From: Diphasiastrum complanatum
Taxonomy: Eukaryota > Streptophyta > Lycopodiopsida > Lycopodiales > Lycopodiaceae
DNA length: 64,000 bases
Direction of reading: 5' to 3'
NCBI GenBank assembly: GCA_029204225.1
Contig: CM055093.1
Coordinates: forward strand, 7,015,315-7,079,314
The notes under the pieces: model-generated
Seen by the model: the letters and a program-made list of their open reading frames with translations, nothing else
Told to the model about the DNA's origin: nothing
Databases searched by the model: none
Translations under genes and position numbers: made by a program
Part shown: positions 45,739 to 56,959 of the stretch, piece by piece
Layout: each line of letters begins with the position of its first letter
Numbering within the stretch: position 1 is the first letter of the stretch

Positions 45739-46288
45739 AACTCGTCTCGCATGCAGGCGGACTTCATCTCTGTATTTTTTTGTCTTGATTGCTTACTAGC
45801 ATTAGACTACTTTTCTATATCTGCTTTCTCAAGTATCATCCAGCTAGTATATAGTCGCTCTTTGTAACTTTAAGATTAGAGTGATTAAGCATCTACAACT
45901 AATCAGAAAATTACAAGAGTGGCAGATTAGCCACAACCTAGAGTGTATCTGCTGACGTCATGCCATCACATTAGATATCTGTACTTTTGGGTACTTGCAC
46001 GGTCTTACTGGTACTTTTTTTTTGGAGCATGAGGGCAGAAAAGGTTTTGTGACATTTTTTGTATCACGTCGTTTGGTTCATTGTCATCGTCTGACTTTCT
46101 CCTACTGGACCGCAAAAGATTCTCATTTGCAAATCTTTCATGTTCGTGTCTTCTCATCAGGTGTTCGCAAATATTTCGTGCTTCGTGTCTCTTGACTTTC
46201 GTGTTCATGAACATTTTTGTCAAGAAGAGGGCTGAAAGCTAGCAAAGCTTTGTAAATAGAAACATTTTGTTTCTTCAGATCTGATAGC
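45739..46288 (-). repeat. Partial LTR joined to copia integrase fragment
   Basis: Homologous to the LTRs at 46332-47313 and 49811-50574 (shared ACAACTAATCA..ATTACAAGAG, GCTGACGTCA/GCTGATGTCA, GAAAGCTAGCA(A/G)AGCTTTG). Its outer minus-strand start is TGAAGAAACAAAATG at 46288. It is truncated at about 45739, where integrase-upstream coding begins. Confidence 0.75.
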
Positions 46289-46314
46289 TTTGTGGCTATG
46301 TCAGACTATGACAG

Positions 46315-46327
46315 ACTCTAATACCAT
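46315..46327 (-). promoter_or_regulatory. Primer-site-like sequence between two LTRs
   Basis: Plus-strand GACTCTAATACCA reads TGGTATTAGAGTC on minus, one or two bases off the initiator-tRNA site. It adjoins the LTR at 46332-47313, but only about 25 bp further on another LTR starts, so the normal interior is missing. Confidence 0.65.
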
Positions 46328-46331
46328 TAAT

Positions 46332-47313
46332 GGAAATGTGTAATATCAACAATCAGGCTCTATAACAAAACGAAATGAAACAAACACTAGACGAAACGAG
46401 ACGAAATGAAATGAAACAAAGAGAAACTTATATTGCTAAAGCAAATAATTACGAAGCGAAACGAAATGAAATGCGAAGCAAAACAGTCACGAATGATATC
46501 AATTCGGATGGATTTTAGATACGATTGAAGGTCACTGCCTGCTATATCATTCCTACAATCCTCCAAAATGTAGACAGACACTGCTGACCTACGTTATAGA
46601 TTAATACAGCATTCAACAAGATTGAACCAATGTGCGGAATTGATAATACAAGTGAATGAGATACACGAATAATATCAAACAATAATTCATTCAAGATCAA
46701 ACAAAATTTAGAATAATATGTGCATAATAGCTACAATATCATCTATTGATCCTTTTGATTTTGAGCACTGTGTGACAGACCCACACAGCGCATTGGCATG
46801 AGAGAAATAATGTTCTCCCACGAATAGTGTCTCACTTACTATTGGACTTCTTGGATCTACTGATCCTCTTACAAAATTGTCTCGCTCACAAGCGGACTTG
46901 TATTTTAGTATTTTTTTGTCTATTTGTATATGTTTGATGCATCTAGCAGATGTATATATTTCGCAACTTTTTCGTGTTGCTTCGAGTAACATTCTTGATC
47001 AGACAGATTAGTCATCTATAACTAATCATGGATTACAAGAGCGGTGGACTAGTCATGTCCTAAATCTCTTCTGCTGATGTCACCATATCAGATCATGGAT
47101 TTGTACTTCATAGCACTTGGTTGATCAACATGATCCTTTGGAGCACGAAGGATTTTGTGTCTGAACATTTTCATGTCGTGTCGTGTTGTTTGGCCTTCTC
47201 TTGTTTGTCGTGTTGTTCGCGAATATTTTGCATTCGTGTCATGTCATGTCTTTTTGTCAAATTGGGAGTTGAAAGCTAGCAGAGCTTTGGTAACAAAAAC
47301 ATCGTGTTTCTTC
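46332..47313 (-). repeat. LTR, middle copy of three
   Basis: Shares nearly its whole length with 49811-50574 (from AAGCGAAACGAAA near 46452). It has an extra left part rich in ACGAAATGAAA-type repeats (46370-46490). The outer end is GTTTCTTCA at 47313. The primer-like site on its left suggests minus orientation. No matching target duplication found. Confidence 0.7.
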
Positions 47314-47739
47314 ACCTACAAGTGTATATGAATCAAGGAAAGAAGAGGAGTGAATCCAAGCAATGGATCTTGAGTATCAAGCTCTTGTGAAGAATGAAAC
47401 ATCTTTTGGAGGATCTTCTTGTGTAGATGGTGCTATGCAAGTGGATGGATGTTATCTTGACCTAAAATCAAGTAATAGATCTAGAAAACAAAGTTTGTTC
47501 AATGACTTTGATGGTCAAGTTGAAGATCAAGAGGTTGATCTCAAAGGGCTTCAACAAGACAAAAAGGAAATTGGCAATTTGGAGCTAGTCAAGAGCATCA
47601 AAGGAGAGGTAATTGGCAAATATGTTATGGATATATTTTTGCAGTTTATTGAAGACTCAATTAAGGTCAAAGGAACTGCAAGAAAGTGTCGTTCAAGCTC
47701 ACTTTATGTCTACTAATACTACTTAGAGTAGCATGCAAT
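47314..47739 (+). pseudogene. Unassigned ORF with a copia RT-like start
   Basis: 117-aa ORF at 47363-47716. The first residues (MDLEYQALVKNET) look like the start of a copia reverse transcriptase domain. The rest (NDFDGQVEDQEVDLKGLQQD, SIKGEVIGKYVMDIFLQFIE) does not match it and may come from another element. It lies just before gypsy pol. Confidence 0.4.
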
Positions 47740-49806
47740 GTGTGTAAACCAGTACTATTGGCAATTTGGATCAAGAGATTAGGAGAGAGTTTTGGAATGT
47801 ATTCATAGATGATCTTCCATTTGTTTTACCTCCTAAGAGGAATGTTGAACATAAGATTGAATTAATACTCGGATCATGTCCTATCAATAGACGTCCTTAC
47901 AGAATGAGTCTTAGGAGGAAAAAGAAGTGAGATGGATGGTCGATGATTATCTGGCCAAGGTGCCGATATGACCTAGTTATTTCCCTTTTGCCTCTCCGAT
48001 CATTCTTGTAAAAAGGAAGGATGGATCATGGCATATGTGTGTTAATTATCGAGGTTTGAACGAGATAACGGTTACACATCGATATCCTATGCCACGTATA
48101 GATGATTTGCTTGATGCCTTGTCAAGTGCCATTGTGTTCAGTAAAATAGACCTAAAGAGTGGATACCATCAAGTTAGAGTTTGTGAAGAGGATGTATACA
48201 AGACTGTCTTCAGAACTCAGTTCGGTCACTATGAGTATCTTGTGATGCCATTTGGATTGACTAATGCCCCAACTATATGTATAATGATGATGAATTATGT
48301 GCTCAAACCGTATATGGGTAAGTTTGTCGTAAACTTTGTTGATGACATTCTGACTTACAGTGCAAGTGAGGTCAAGCATATGGCTCACATTAGGACTGTG
48401 TTGTCTACTTTGAGAGAGAATACTTTGTTTGCCAATAGTAAAAAACATGAATTTTTTAGAAAGAGATTGAGTATATTGGTCATGTAGTGTTTGTTGATGG
48501 AGTAAGGCCAGATTCTAAGAAGGTTGCTATGATCGCTACATGGCCTGTGCCAGCTGATTTGACAATACTCTGTTCTTTTCTTGGATTGGCAGTATTCTAT
48601 AGAAAATATGTTAAGGAATACTCCTATATTGCAGCACCTTTGACTGATTTGATGCAAAAGAATAGATTTGGTGAGTGGATTGAACTGTAGCAAGCAAGCT
48701 TTGCTTAGTTGAAGCAACACTCTAAAGATTGTAGACCCTCAAAACCCCTATGTTATAGATATGGATGCGAGTGACATTGCTGTGGGAGTTGTTCTGATGC
48801 AAGAGAGTAGGCTTGTGGCCTTTGAGAGAAAGAAGCTCAACCCTGTTCAGAAAAACTATCCAACTTATGAAAAGGAATTGTATGCCATAGTTCATGCATT
48901 AAAGGCATGGAGGCATTATCTGTATGGATCAAAATTTGAGGTATTCACTGATCATGATACCTTGAGATACTTTTGTAAGCACCCAGACCTTAGAGGCCGG
49001 CAAGCCAGATGGTCTGAGCTCATGCAGGAATTTCTAATGGAGATTCGGTACAAGAAAGGTGCCGAGAATCGTGTGGCAGATGCAGTATCTCGTGTAGTGT
49101 ATCAGATGTCATTTGTGATCATTGAAAATGACTTACTGTCTAAGATAAGAAAGGCTCAGCAAGAAGATCCTCACTATAAGAAAGTGGAACAAGAGGTGAG
49201 TCATGGCCATGCAGATCTCAAGAGGAGAACTCTTCTACCTTGGTTCGTGTTTATCTTAAGTATTTAATAGAAGATGGAATAGTGATTGGAAATGGCAAGG
49301 CTCTTATTCCAGCTTGTGAGGTGCTGCTAAAGAGGATTTTACATCTCTGTCATAAAAGCCCTAGTGCTAGTCATGTTGGTTTGGATAGGACCTATGAGTT
49401 GATACAACGTAACTTTTTGTGGTCTAGACTTAAGAAAGAAGTAAACCATTATGTGACACATTGTTTTCAGTGTCAAATTAATAAGGCTGGAAGGATTAAG
49501 GTGCTTGGATTATTATGCCCGTTACCTATACCAGAAGGGAGATGGGAGAGTATTTCCATGAACTTTATTACATGTTTACCACATATGCAGCAGCAACATA
49601 ATGCTATCCTAGTTGTGGTTGACAAACTCACAAAAATGGCTCATTTTATCCCAACTAGTAATAAGATTGATGCACCTAGTATGGCTGATTTGTTTATACA
49701 ACATGTATTTAGACTTCATGGATTACCTAGATCAATTGTGTCTGACAAAGATTCTCATTTTATTGACAATTTTTGGACTGCAATATTTGAGAAGTTAGAG
49801 ATGTAG
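47740..49806 (+). pseudogene. Ty3/gypsy reverse transcriptase-RNase H-integrase
   Basis: Starts with FWNVFIDDLPFVLPPKRNVE and a broken RT N-terminus. It runs through HMCVNYRGLNEITVTHRYPM, VFSKIDLKSGYHQVRV, YLVMPFGLTNAPT and the catalytic FVDD at about 48337-48348. RNase H follows with MDASDIAVGVVLMQ (48761), ELYAIVHALKAWRHYLYG, FTDHDTLRYF and NRVADAVSR. The integrase zinc region is HLCHKSPSASHVGLDR ... CFQCQINKAG, and the core has VVVDKLTKMAHFIPTS and IVSDKDSHFIDNFW. It ends at 49806 before the catalytic Glu. Three or more frame breaks occur (48485, 48690, 49210). Gag, protease and the C-terminus are absent. Confidence 0.9.
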
Positions 49807-49810
49807 TTGT

Positions 49811-50574
49811 GTTAGAATATTAATCACAAAGCGAAACGAAACGTGAAATGAAAACAATCACGAATGAAATCAATTCGGATGGAGTTCGGATATGATTGCT
49901 GGTCATTGCTTGCTATATCATTCCTACAATCCTCCAGAATATAGACAAACACTGCTGACCTACGTTATAGATTAATACAACATTCAACAAGATTAAACTA
50001 GTGTGCGAAATTAATAAAACAAGTAAATGAGATACATAATATTAGCAGACAATAATTCATTCAAGATCAGACAAAATCTAGAATGATATGTGCATAGTAG
50101 CTACAACATCATCTATTGATCCTCTTGATTTAGTGCACTGTGCAACAGACCCACATGGAGCATTGGCGTGAGAGCAGCGTTCTCCCACAAATAGTGTCTC
50201 GCTTACTAGCAGATTTCTTGGATCTATTGATCCTCTTACAAAATTGTCTCGCTCACAAGCAACTCGTATTCTGTATTTTTGTCTATTTGTATATGTTTTA
50301 TGCATCTAGCAAAATGTGTATATGTCGCGAACTTTTTTGTGTCACTTCGAGTAACATTCCCGATTAGAGAGATTAAACATCTATAACTAATCATGGATTA
50401 CAAGAGTGGTGCATTAGGCATGTCCTAACGCTCTTCTGTTGATGTCACCATATCAGATCAGGGATTTGTACTTCATAGTACTTGCTTGATCTTCCTGGTT
50501 CTGTTTTGGAGCACAAAGGATTTCGTGTCAAGAGCATTTTCGTTTCGTGTCTTGTCATGATGCTTGTTTCTTCA
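49811..50574. repeat. LTR, right copy of three
   Basis: Begins TGTTAGAATATTAATCACA just after the gypsy integrase breaks off and ends TTGTTTCTTCA. Homologous to 46332-47313 and 45739-46288. Flanking 5-mers do not match each other, so it is not a simple solo LTR with preserved target site. Confidence 0.7.
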
Positions 50575-50729
50575 AAATCTTTTGATTCGGAAAATGTATT
50601 AAGTTTTTAGTTTGGAGACCTCAATTTGCATTAAGGATAACTTATACCTTTATACTAGAAATGTTGATTTTAAGAGCTCTAAATGGCTTGGAACTGTCAT
50701 AAATTTAGAACTAAAGTTTTGTCATTTCA

Positions 50730-51730
50730 AAACTTGCATCATGCAGTCAGATCACGTTGTTTGAAGATCAGTTGACAAACCTACAATGGGATGGTAAAGA
50801 CCTCACTTCCTTTATTAGGAAGATGAAGGATCTATTCCTTTCACTACACAATTCTGGAGCAAAAAATGCAGTATCAACAGAGAAGCAGCTCACTTATCTG
50901 TTGAGAGCCTTACCAAGATCCTTCCAGACAACCAGAATGCTGCTAGCAAAGGATCCTACAATGACACTCGAAAAGGCTGTTGTAGAGATTTGATAAGAAG
51001 TCAAAGCTCAAGAGCACCTTGATCACAAAGATGCTTCTAACCAAGCCCTCTACATCAACAAGGAGAAATCAAAGAATCAATTCAAGCCTAAGAGGGAGTT
51101 AGATTGAAAGTAGGATCGAGATTAGTAAGCAGAAGAAGCCAACAAAAGCAAGTGGAAGAACAAAACAAGGTCAAAACAGCAAAGTGGAGACAAGAAGACA
51201 TGCGTGAGATGCAAATACAAAGGACATACTGTCAATTTGTGTTGGCTCAATCTGAAAATTGAGTGTATTTATTATCACAAGAAGGGCCATGCAGCCATGG
51301 ACTGCCGCCAGAACCCAAGAAACAAACATGCTCAAAGCAGACAAGAGAACAACAATAGTTTGTCCTATGTTGAGGAGCCAGAGAGCTAAAAGATTGGCGA
51401 AGAAAGATTGACACACAAATTCAACCGCCTACATCTGTGTAGACATGTGTGCAGTGTCAACACTTGACACATAGGAGGTAATCCTTGATTCAAGAGCTAC
51501 TTTGCACTTCGTTACATCAAGACGAATCATGTCTAATTTTCAAGTGCAGATTCATCAAGATTTATTGTTCCTGGAGATGGATCAAAGCATAAATGAATGG
51601 TATTGGTTCACTATGGCTCAACACAAATGGCAGAGACAGATGACTCGAAGATGTTTTGTTCATGCCTACAGTGTAGCAGGACTTGTGGCAAGAATAACTG
51701 ATGCAGGGATGCGTGTAATGTTCTCATTCC
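50730..51730 (+). pseudogene. Copia gag with two CCHC-like knuckles and protease scrap
   Basis: LFEDQLTNLQWDGKDLTSFI, then YLLRALPRSFQTTRMLLAKD in a UBN2/gag-like context. After a basic linker come KTCVRCKYKGHTVNLC and IYYHKKGHAAMDC (about 51200-51310). A protease scrap follows (LDSRATLHFVTSR, about 51487, with DSGAT changed to DSRAT) and ARITDAGMRVMFS near 51690. Stops and shifts are frequent. Same broad family as the minus-strand elements at 44.8-45.7 and 57-58 kb. Confidence 0.75.
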
Positions 51731-52256
51731 ATTCCACTTGCTTTGCCAGATGCAATTGTACCAGCATATCCTCTATTAATATCTCTTGAAGAAAGTATTC
51801 CATCTGACTTCACTAATTGAGAAAAAAATTGACAACGAGCACTTGGGAGTAGCCCTTTGACAACAAGGCATGCAAGTAGTCCATTGTAGCTTTCCCTTGG
51901 GAGTAGCAATGACAACAAGGCAAAAATTAGGCATGGTAGTTCATGGAATGGAGCAGCAATGGTGAGTATTTGTGTGGCAGCGAGACAAACAGAGATGATA
52001 TAAGATCAGCCAAGCAAATCTAGATGACAAAGAAACAGGGAGAAAGAAACTGTTGAGTTAAAAGAGAGATATCAGTCCTGTTAAATTCTGGCCAAAAATA
52101 TACAGTATTAGTTAGTGCTAAATGAATTTCCTAACTTTTGCTTGCTAATCTGATGTGGCTGAGAATAACTGCCCCCCATTAAGTTAGCACTAACTTTAAG
52201 TGCTAACTATAGGTGGGACAAGCTCTTATTGCATTATCAGACGACGTTTTGTAGCC
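51731..52256. other. Unassigned stretch left of copia E2
   Basis: Plus frame LALPDAIVPAYPLLISLEES (51737-51800) has no known match. A perfect 10-bp inverted repeat AGTTAGCACT / AGTGCTAACT lies at 52182-52208. No earlier exon of the dioxygenase found to the right (58894) was recognised here. Confidence 0.4.
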
Positions 52257-52261
52257 TGAGT

Positions 52262-52683
52262 TGATATTTTAATAGAAGCATACAGGGAGATGAAAGTCAG
52301 ACACAAACTATTAATAAACTGCTCACAGAAATCAGAAATAGTTGAATGGAAAAATGATAATGATTATTGAATGCTCTGAAATAAAAAACATAATGAGGAA
52401 ATCTAAGTACAGACTATAAATCTTTCTCCTGCACTTGCAGTAGTGAGTACACAATTAAACACTATAGCAGGTTATCTATCTCTACCTGGCTGAATGCTAA
52501 AACGTTTGTAGCAGCTTTATGGTTTCCTACTGACACCTATCATGAGTAAATTAATGCTAAACAATAGGAAGTTACTACCAACTGGTAGTTGTGTCAAATG
52601 ATTGCACAAATCTCTCAGCTACTTTCTGAAATCAAGGGAGAGTGGTTGATAACTACTGCCATGTGGGTGGCTATTTCTTAACA
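52262..52683 (-). repeat. 3' LTR of E2
   Basis: TGATATTTTAATAGAAGCAT ... TTTCTTAACA; matches 58375-58788 with scattered differences and a short GATAACTACTGCCATGTGGG-type variation near its inner end. Confidence 0.9.
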
Positions 52684-52814
52684 CTCCTCCATCAACCCAA
52701 AAACTTGGTTCAGGGTGGTTCAATTCCCATTGAACTTCTATGCTTACAAAATTTTTCTCTTGCTAAAGCTTTTGGGAAATTGTCTGCAAGATTTTCAGCT
52801 GATGGCACAAATTC

Positions 52815-54117
52815 TCATTTGATAGCGTCTTTTTCTTTAAGCTCTCGTGTAAAGTGATAATGCACAGCGATGTGCACAGTTATGCCCTTGAAGTTTGGGC
52901 TCTCATCCATTCTCATTGCACTCTGGTTGTCGATGTAGACTGTGATTGGATCATGTTGAGTGCTTCCAACTTCATCCAGAAGCCTTTTAAATTTTGTCAT
53001 TAACCTGCAACCAAAAGATAAGCTCATGTATTCGGCCTCGGCTGATGAAACAGCTATGCAGGATTGATGTTTGCTGGTCCAAGCAATTGCTCCTCCATTT
53101 AGAAGATAGCAGCAACCTATTGTGGATCAATAATCTTTATTCATGACAAAACTAGCATCCACAATCATGGTTAGAATGATTTGATTTCCCTTTGAATATA
53201 ACATCCCAAAGTCTTGGGTAGACTTTAAGTATTGAAGCACTCTTTTGGCTAAAATCCAATGCTCTTAAAAAAACTATTATTAAACTGACTTAATGTTATG
53301 ACAGAGTAGCATATATCCGGTCTGGTCCAAGCCATAAGGTACATGAGACTAACATTGATCTGCCTATAAGAAATGTTAGCATACTTATCATGCTGATCAT
53401 TGCTTTCTTCTTCAAAAAGCTTTAGATTAGTCTCCATAGGAATGTGAGATGGCTTACAATTTGCCATATTGAAAGTGTTAAGCATTTTCCTAACATACTT
53501 TCCCTGACTTATGTGAAGAATCCCTTTTTCATGATCATGATGAATCTTAATTTCAAGAAAAAACTTGGCTTCTCCGAGGTCTTTCATCCTGAAACGGTCC
53601 TTCAAGGCTTCTTTGATTTCCTTCATTTTCTTCTTATCTTTTCCAAAGATTAACAAATCATCAACATATAACAAGATCACAAGCAAATTTGTATGATTCA
53701 ATATGTAAACACTTGTGACAACACTAGATTCTATGAAACCAAGCTCATGCATTGTTTTACCAAACTTGGTGTTCCATTCTTTGGCTGATTGTCTCAGCCC
53801 TGGCACAGCCTTCTTGAGAAGACATACTTTTCTAGGATGTTTGGGATCTATAAATCTCGGTGCCTAGCTCATAAAAACTTCTTCATGTAGGGCGCCATTG
53901 AGAAATGCAGTGTCCACGTCCATGTGGTGAATTTTCAGGCCTTGTTCAGCTGCGATTGCTGGCGTAGTCCTGAGACTATCCATATGAACAACAAGAGAGA
54001 AAGTTTCTTCATATTCAATACCATAGACCTGCACGAAACCTCTAGCAACTATTCGAACTTTGAACTTTTCAAGTTTATTATCAGCATCATATTTTTTCTT
54101 GAATATCCACTTACTTT
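52815..54117 (-). pseudogene. E2 reverse transcriptase-RNase H
   Basis: From KSKWIFKKKYDADNKLEKFK at 54117 the frame gives VYGIEYEETFS, HHMDVDTAFLNGALHEEVFM and then PGLRQSAKEWNTKFG. YVDDLLIFGKDKK (about 53660) is the catalytic site. The connection is SHIPMETNLKLF, SLMYLMAWTRPDICYSVI. RNase H shows AWTSKHQSCIAVSSAEAEYM and the VYIDNQSAMRM, HYHFTRE stretch ending near 52820. A few stops (near 53862, 53265 and 53128) and shifts are present. The family differs from F and G and resembles the 44.8-45.7 kb copia. No C-terminal LTKP motif is seen. Confidence 0.87.
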
Positions 54118-54943
54118 TGTGGGGTCGAAGATCTCACGTAGTATAGCCCTCCCGCCTGTCAACAAGGGTTAGATCACTGGATAGTACCTAACTATGCATA
54201 GATGCTACTTTTAGTTAATTTCCTACTTTCTCCCTTAACTCTACTCACCACTAACACTACTCTCCTTTAACTCTACTCCTCTACACTAACATTCATCATG
54301 ATTTGGGTGAAGGGAAGGGATAGAAAAGAAGAGGTTGAGAAGAGAAGAGAGAAAGAGAGAGAGAGATAGAGAGTGAGGGTGGAGGTTAGCTCAAATGCTC
54401 CTTATGCTTGCTAATGGAAAAGCATTCACTATGGCAAACAATAAACATGAAAATAGAAAGCAATGGAAAACACAATCAAGAGCATTAGCAAGTAGTGAAT
54501 AGCAAATGAGGATGCTTCTCTTCCAAAAATGGTAGAGTTTTCTCCTTCTCATTAAGCATGGAAATAGTGTACAAATGGTGCCTTTTTATAAAATGGGGAA
54601 GGCCCTTGCCCCTCAATCATATTGGCTAATATTCACAATGATCCTATCCATTCATCTTGGACCCAACTTGATCCAAGGGTCTACAAAAGGTACATTAGAA
54701 ATCACAAGATTCATGTGAGTCCCAATTTGGACCCAACTCTAAAAAGTAATCTCTAAGTTTAAAAATGACATTGGGCCTCTAGTTTTATTTTAATTCCAAG
54801 GCCCAAGTCAAGATTATTTTATTTACAACTTTAATTGTGTGTTCATTGGGCCATGGGCTTATACACGCAGGATACCATGCCCTCGCAACACATTTTATTA
54901 GAGGATTTTATTTATTTACACTTTGTTTGAAATGCCCCCAACA
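54118..54943 (-). repeat. Putative LTR-like tail of the 2.73-kb insertion
   Basis: On minus: TGTTGGGGGCATTTC at the start, a TATA box, a CT-rich part, and GATCTTCGACCCCACA at the end. The structure is that of a gypsy-type LTR, but the matching repeat is not in the window. Alternatively the true start is TGTTGCGAGGGC at about 54892. Confidence 0.5.
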
Positions 54944-56851
54944 GGACCCACGGCCTGAAGTAGTGCCGGTCCCTCGGCACTCTGCCAGTTTAGTATAGCG
55001 TTCTCTTGGACCGCCTCTGGTGGATCAGATAGCCCGTAATGTCTTCCATGAAGTTGAGACAGTCCAGTTTCTTGGAGTCCTTTGGTATGTGGAAGGACTT
55101 GTGGACTCCTGTCAGCCATTCCTGATCCACCCATACTTGGAATCGTTTCGTCCAGGGATCTCCAAGGAATGCAGCTTGGTAATATACGTGAGCGACTGGC
55201 AGCTGGTCTTTGACTTTGTCGGAAGCTAGCGCCTTATTTGGATCAAAAAATATGGAGGAGAGAAAATCATCCCATTTTGTTTCAATGCCCATTAAATATT
55301 CTAAGTCTCGGGTGTAAGTGGCTGCCGCGCGGACTATGGGATCGGGGCAATTGATGTAGTGACTGACGAATGCGAAGAGAGCCCTTTTGGCGTCTACATC
55401 CGTAGTCCACCCATATTCGGATTTGATGATTGGCCAGTTGAAATTATGCAGTGTGATCTGGTCCAGAGGAGTGCCGCATTCCGCCTATTTGGATCTTCTT
55501 GGACATGGCAGAAAATGCGCGTTCACCCGTAACTATTGCGGACTTGTCACATAAGCCCTGATGGCCGCAGGGTCTCTCTCAAATAACTGTTGTCGCCACT
55601 CCAGTTGTGGTTGGAGGGCGGGTAAGGCTTGCAGTTCTTTTCCCTTGATGGTCTGAGTTGAGAATGATATCTGCTAGTCGCCTCTTCATGACTCGTGGGG
55701 ATATTTGGATAAAAATTCATTGATGTTCTCCTCCACGGACTTTGGTCTTCGGAAGGCCCGACTGGCAGATATCATACGCGAACCTCTGGATGATGTTGCT
55801 TGGCCTTGGCTGGTGGTTGTGCCTTGGCTCTGGTCTCGCGTCTCAGCAACTGCATCTGTCTGCGCTTGGTCTTGGCCTTCGGACCCTTGATCTAGCTGAA
55901 ATTTCCCTACTACCTGCTGGCTCTGATCTTGGCTTGTACTAGCCTGTGCAACATCAAAATTAGGTGGCAGTGGAATTACCACGGGGTTGGGCTGGGCATT
56001 CATTTCCATGTATTGTTGGCACGCCTTGAGGGCTTGCTTGGCCTGGGCGAGCTCTTGCATTGCGCTTGCCCAATACTTATTGAGCTCCGCCTGGTACCTG
56101 TTGAGGGTTTGGCTATAAATATGCACCTGACGTCGTAAAAGATTCATCTCTGATTGGGAAAGCAGCCTTGTGTCCGGTGTAGATTGAGCTAACCAGATGA
56201 GCTTTTCGTCTTGTAAGGCTTCGACCTCCGCCCCCATGCGCGTGTTCTCTGCTTCCAAAAGTGTAAGTTGTGCCTGGATGGGGGCAAGTCGTTGGGATGC
56301 TTCAGCTTGAAGCTCTCGCACCTTTGTGGAGGCCTCAGTCAGCACTTTGGAGAGGCTTTGAATATATTTGTTTAGGCCCTCCTCCTTCTGCTGCAACTTG
56401 GCAATCTCCTGGTGCCCTACTTGTTTGTGTTGCTGAGCCAGAATCAGCTCTTGTTGCAGCTTGGTGAGGTCTGCTCGTAGCTGTATATTACTTGTTGCCA
56501 AATGTAGTACCCTACTTTCCATAATAGCTTGGCTGCTACCTCATCCATGAGTATTTTCCTAGAGTTTGGTACACCGTCGTGAGATACGTGGGAGCAGCTG
56601 ATACATTGGCACTCGCAGGGGCTTGTGTTGTATCGGCCCCGACGACTTGTGAAATTCCGTTGTCATTGTCTTCGATCAGGTTTTCTTTTGTCCTGATGCC
56701 ATCTGGGGCAGTAGGGTCAGCCTGATCTGGTGATGATACAAAAATTGTTTGTACAAATGCGTCATCAGGCAGCGGTTGGCTAGCCTCGGCAACCTTTGTT
56801 GGCGAAGCGGGTGGGGTGTGAGAAACAACTGTAGAAACAGGGGTGAGGACA
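54916..56851 (-). pseudogene. Unrecognised coiled-coil protein family, copy 2
   Basis: Minus-strand order: a Pro/Ala/Ser-rich leader (VSHTPPASPTKVAEASQPLP, 56830-56570), a long Gln/Leu-rich coiled coil of about 200 residues from 56522 (LRADLTKLQQELILAQQHKQ), a Gln-rich acidic linker, then SVEENINEFLSKYPHES (about 55735-55686). After a stop come AIRAYVTSPQ, YINCPDPIVRAAATY, KWDDFLSSIFFDPNKALASD, KVKDQLPVAHVYYQAAFLGD and FQVWVDQEWLTGVHKSFHIP, ending near 54990. It matches copy 1 over all the conserved blocks. No known enzyme motif is visible. The coil suggests self-assembly, which would suit a capsid-like or structural role. That role is inference. Confidence 0.6.
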
Positions 56852-56959
56852 ACTTTTTATGCCATAATGTTTTCTTCTTTGCTAGCCATCAACTCTTGAG
56901 AGGTAGGCAACATTTCCATTTCATAAGTTGCCAATTATAGATCCTTTTGCAGCCTCCTC

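Larger units (their letters stand above)
54118..56851 (-). mobile_element. 2.73-kb TG...CA insertion carrying the coiled-coil family
   Basis: Flanked by ACTTT at 54113-54117 and 56852-56856 (AAAGT on minus). On minus it begins TGTCCTCACC and ends GACCCCACA. Removing it and one duplication restores the copia frame (GIKSKWIFKKK). The right part encodes the coiled-coil family (56522-54960). The left 0.8 kb looks like an LTR, with TG near 54943 (TGTTGGGGGC on minus) and a TATA-like TTTTTATAAAA at 54583-54593. No second LTR-like copy is at the other end. It may be a one-LTR or truncated retroelement integrated by an integrase. Confidence 0.75.

Noticed and set aside
49811..50574. A solo LTR with target duplication
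   Set aside because: The flanking 5-mers do not match, and the gypsy integrase does not resume on the right side.
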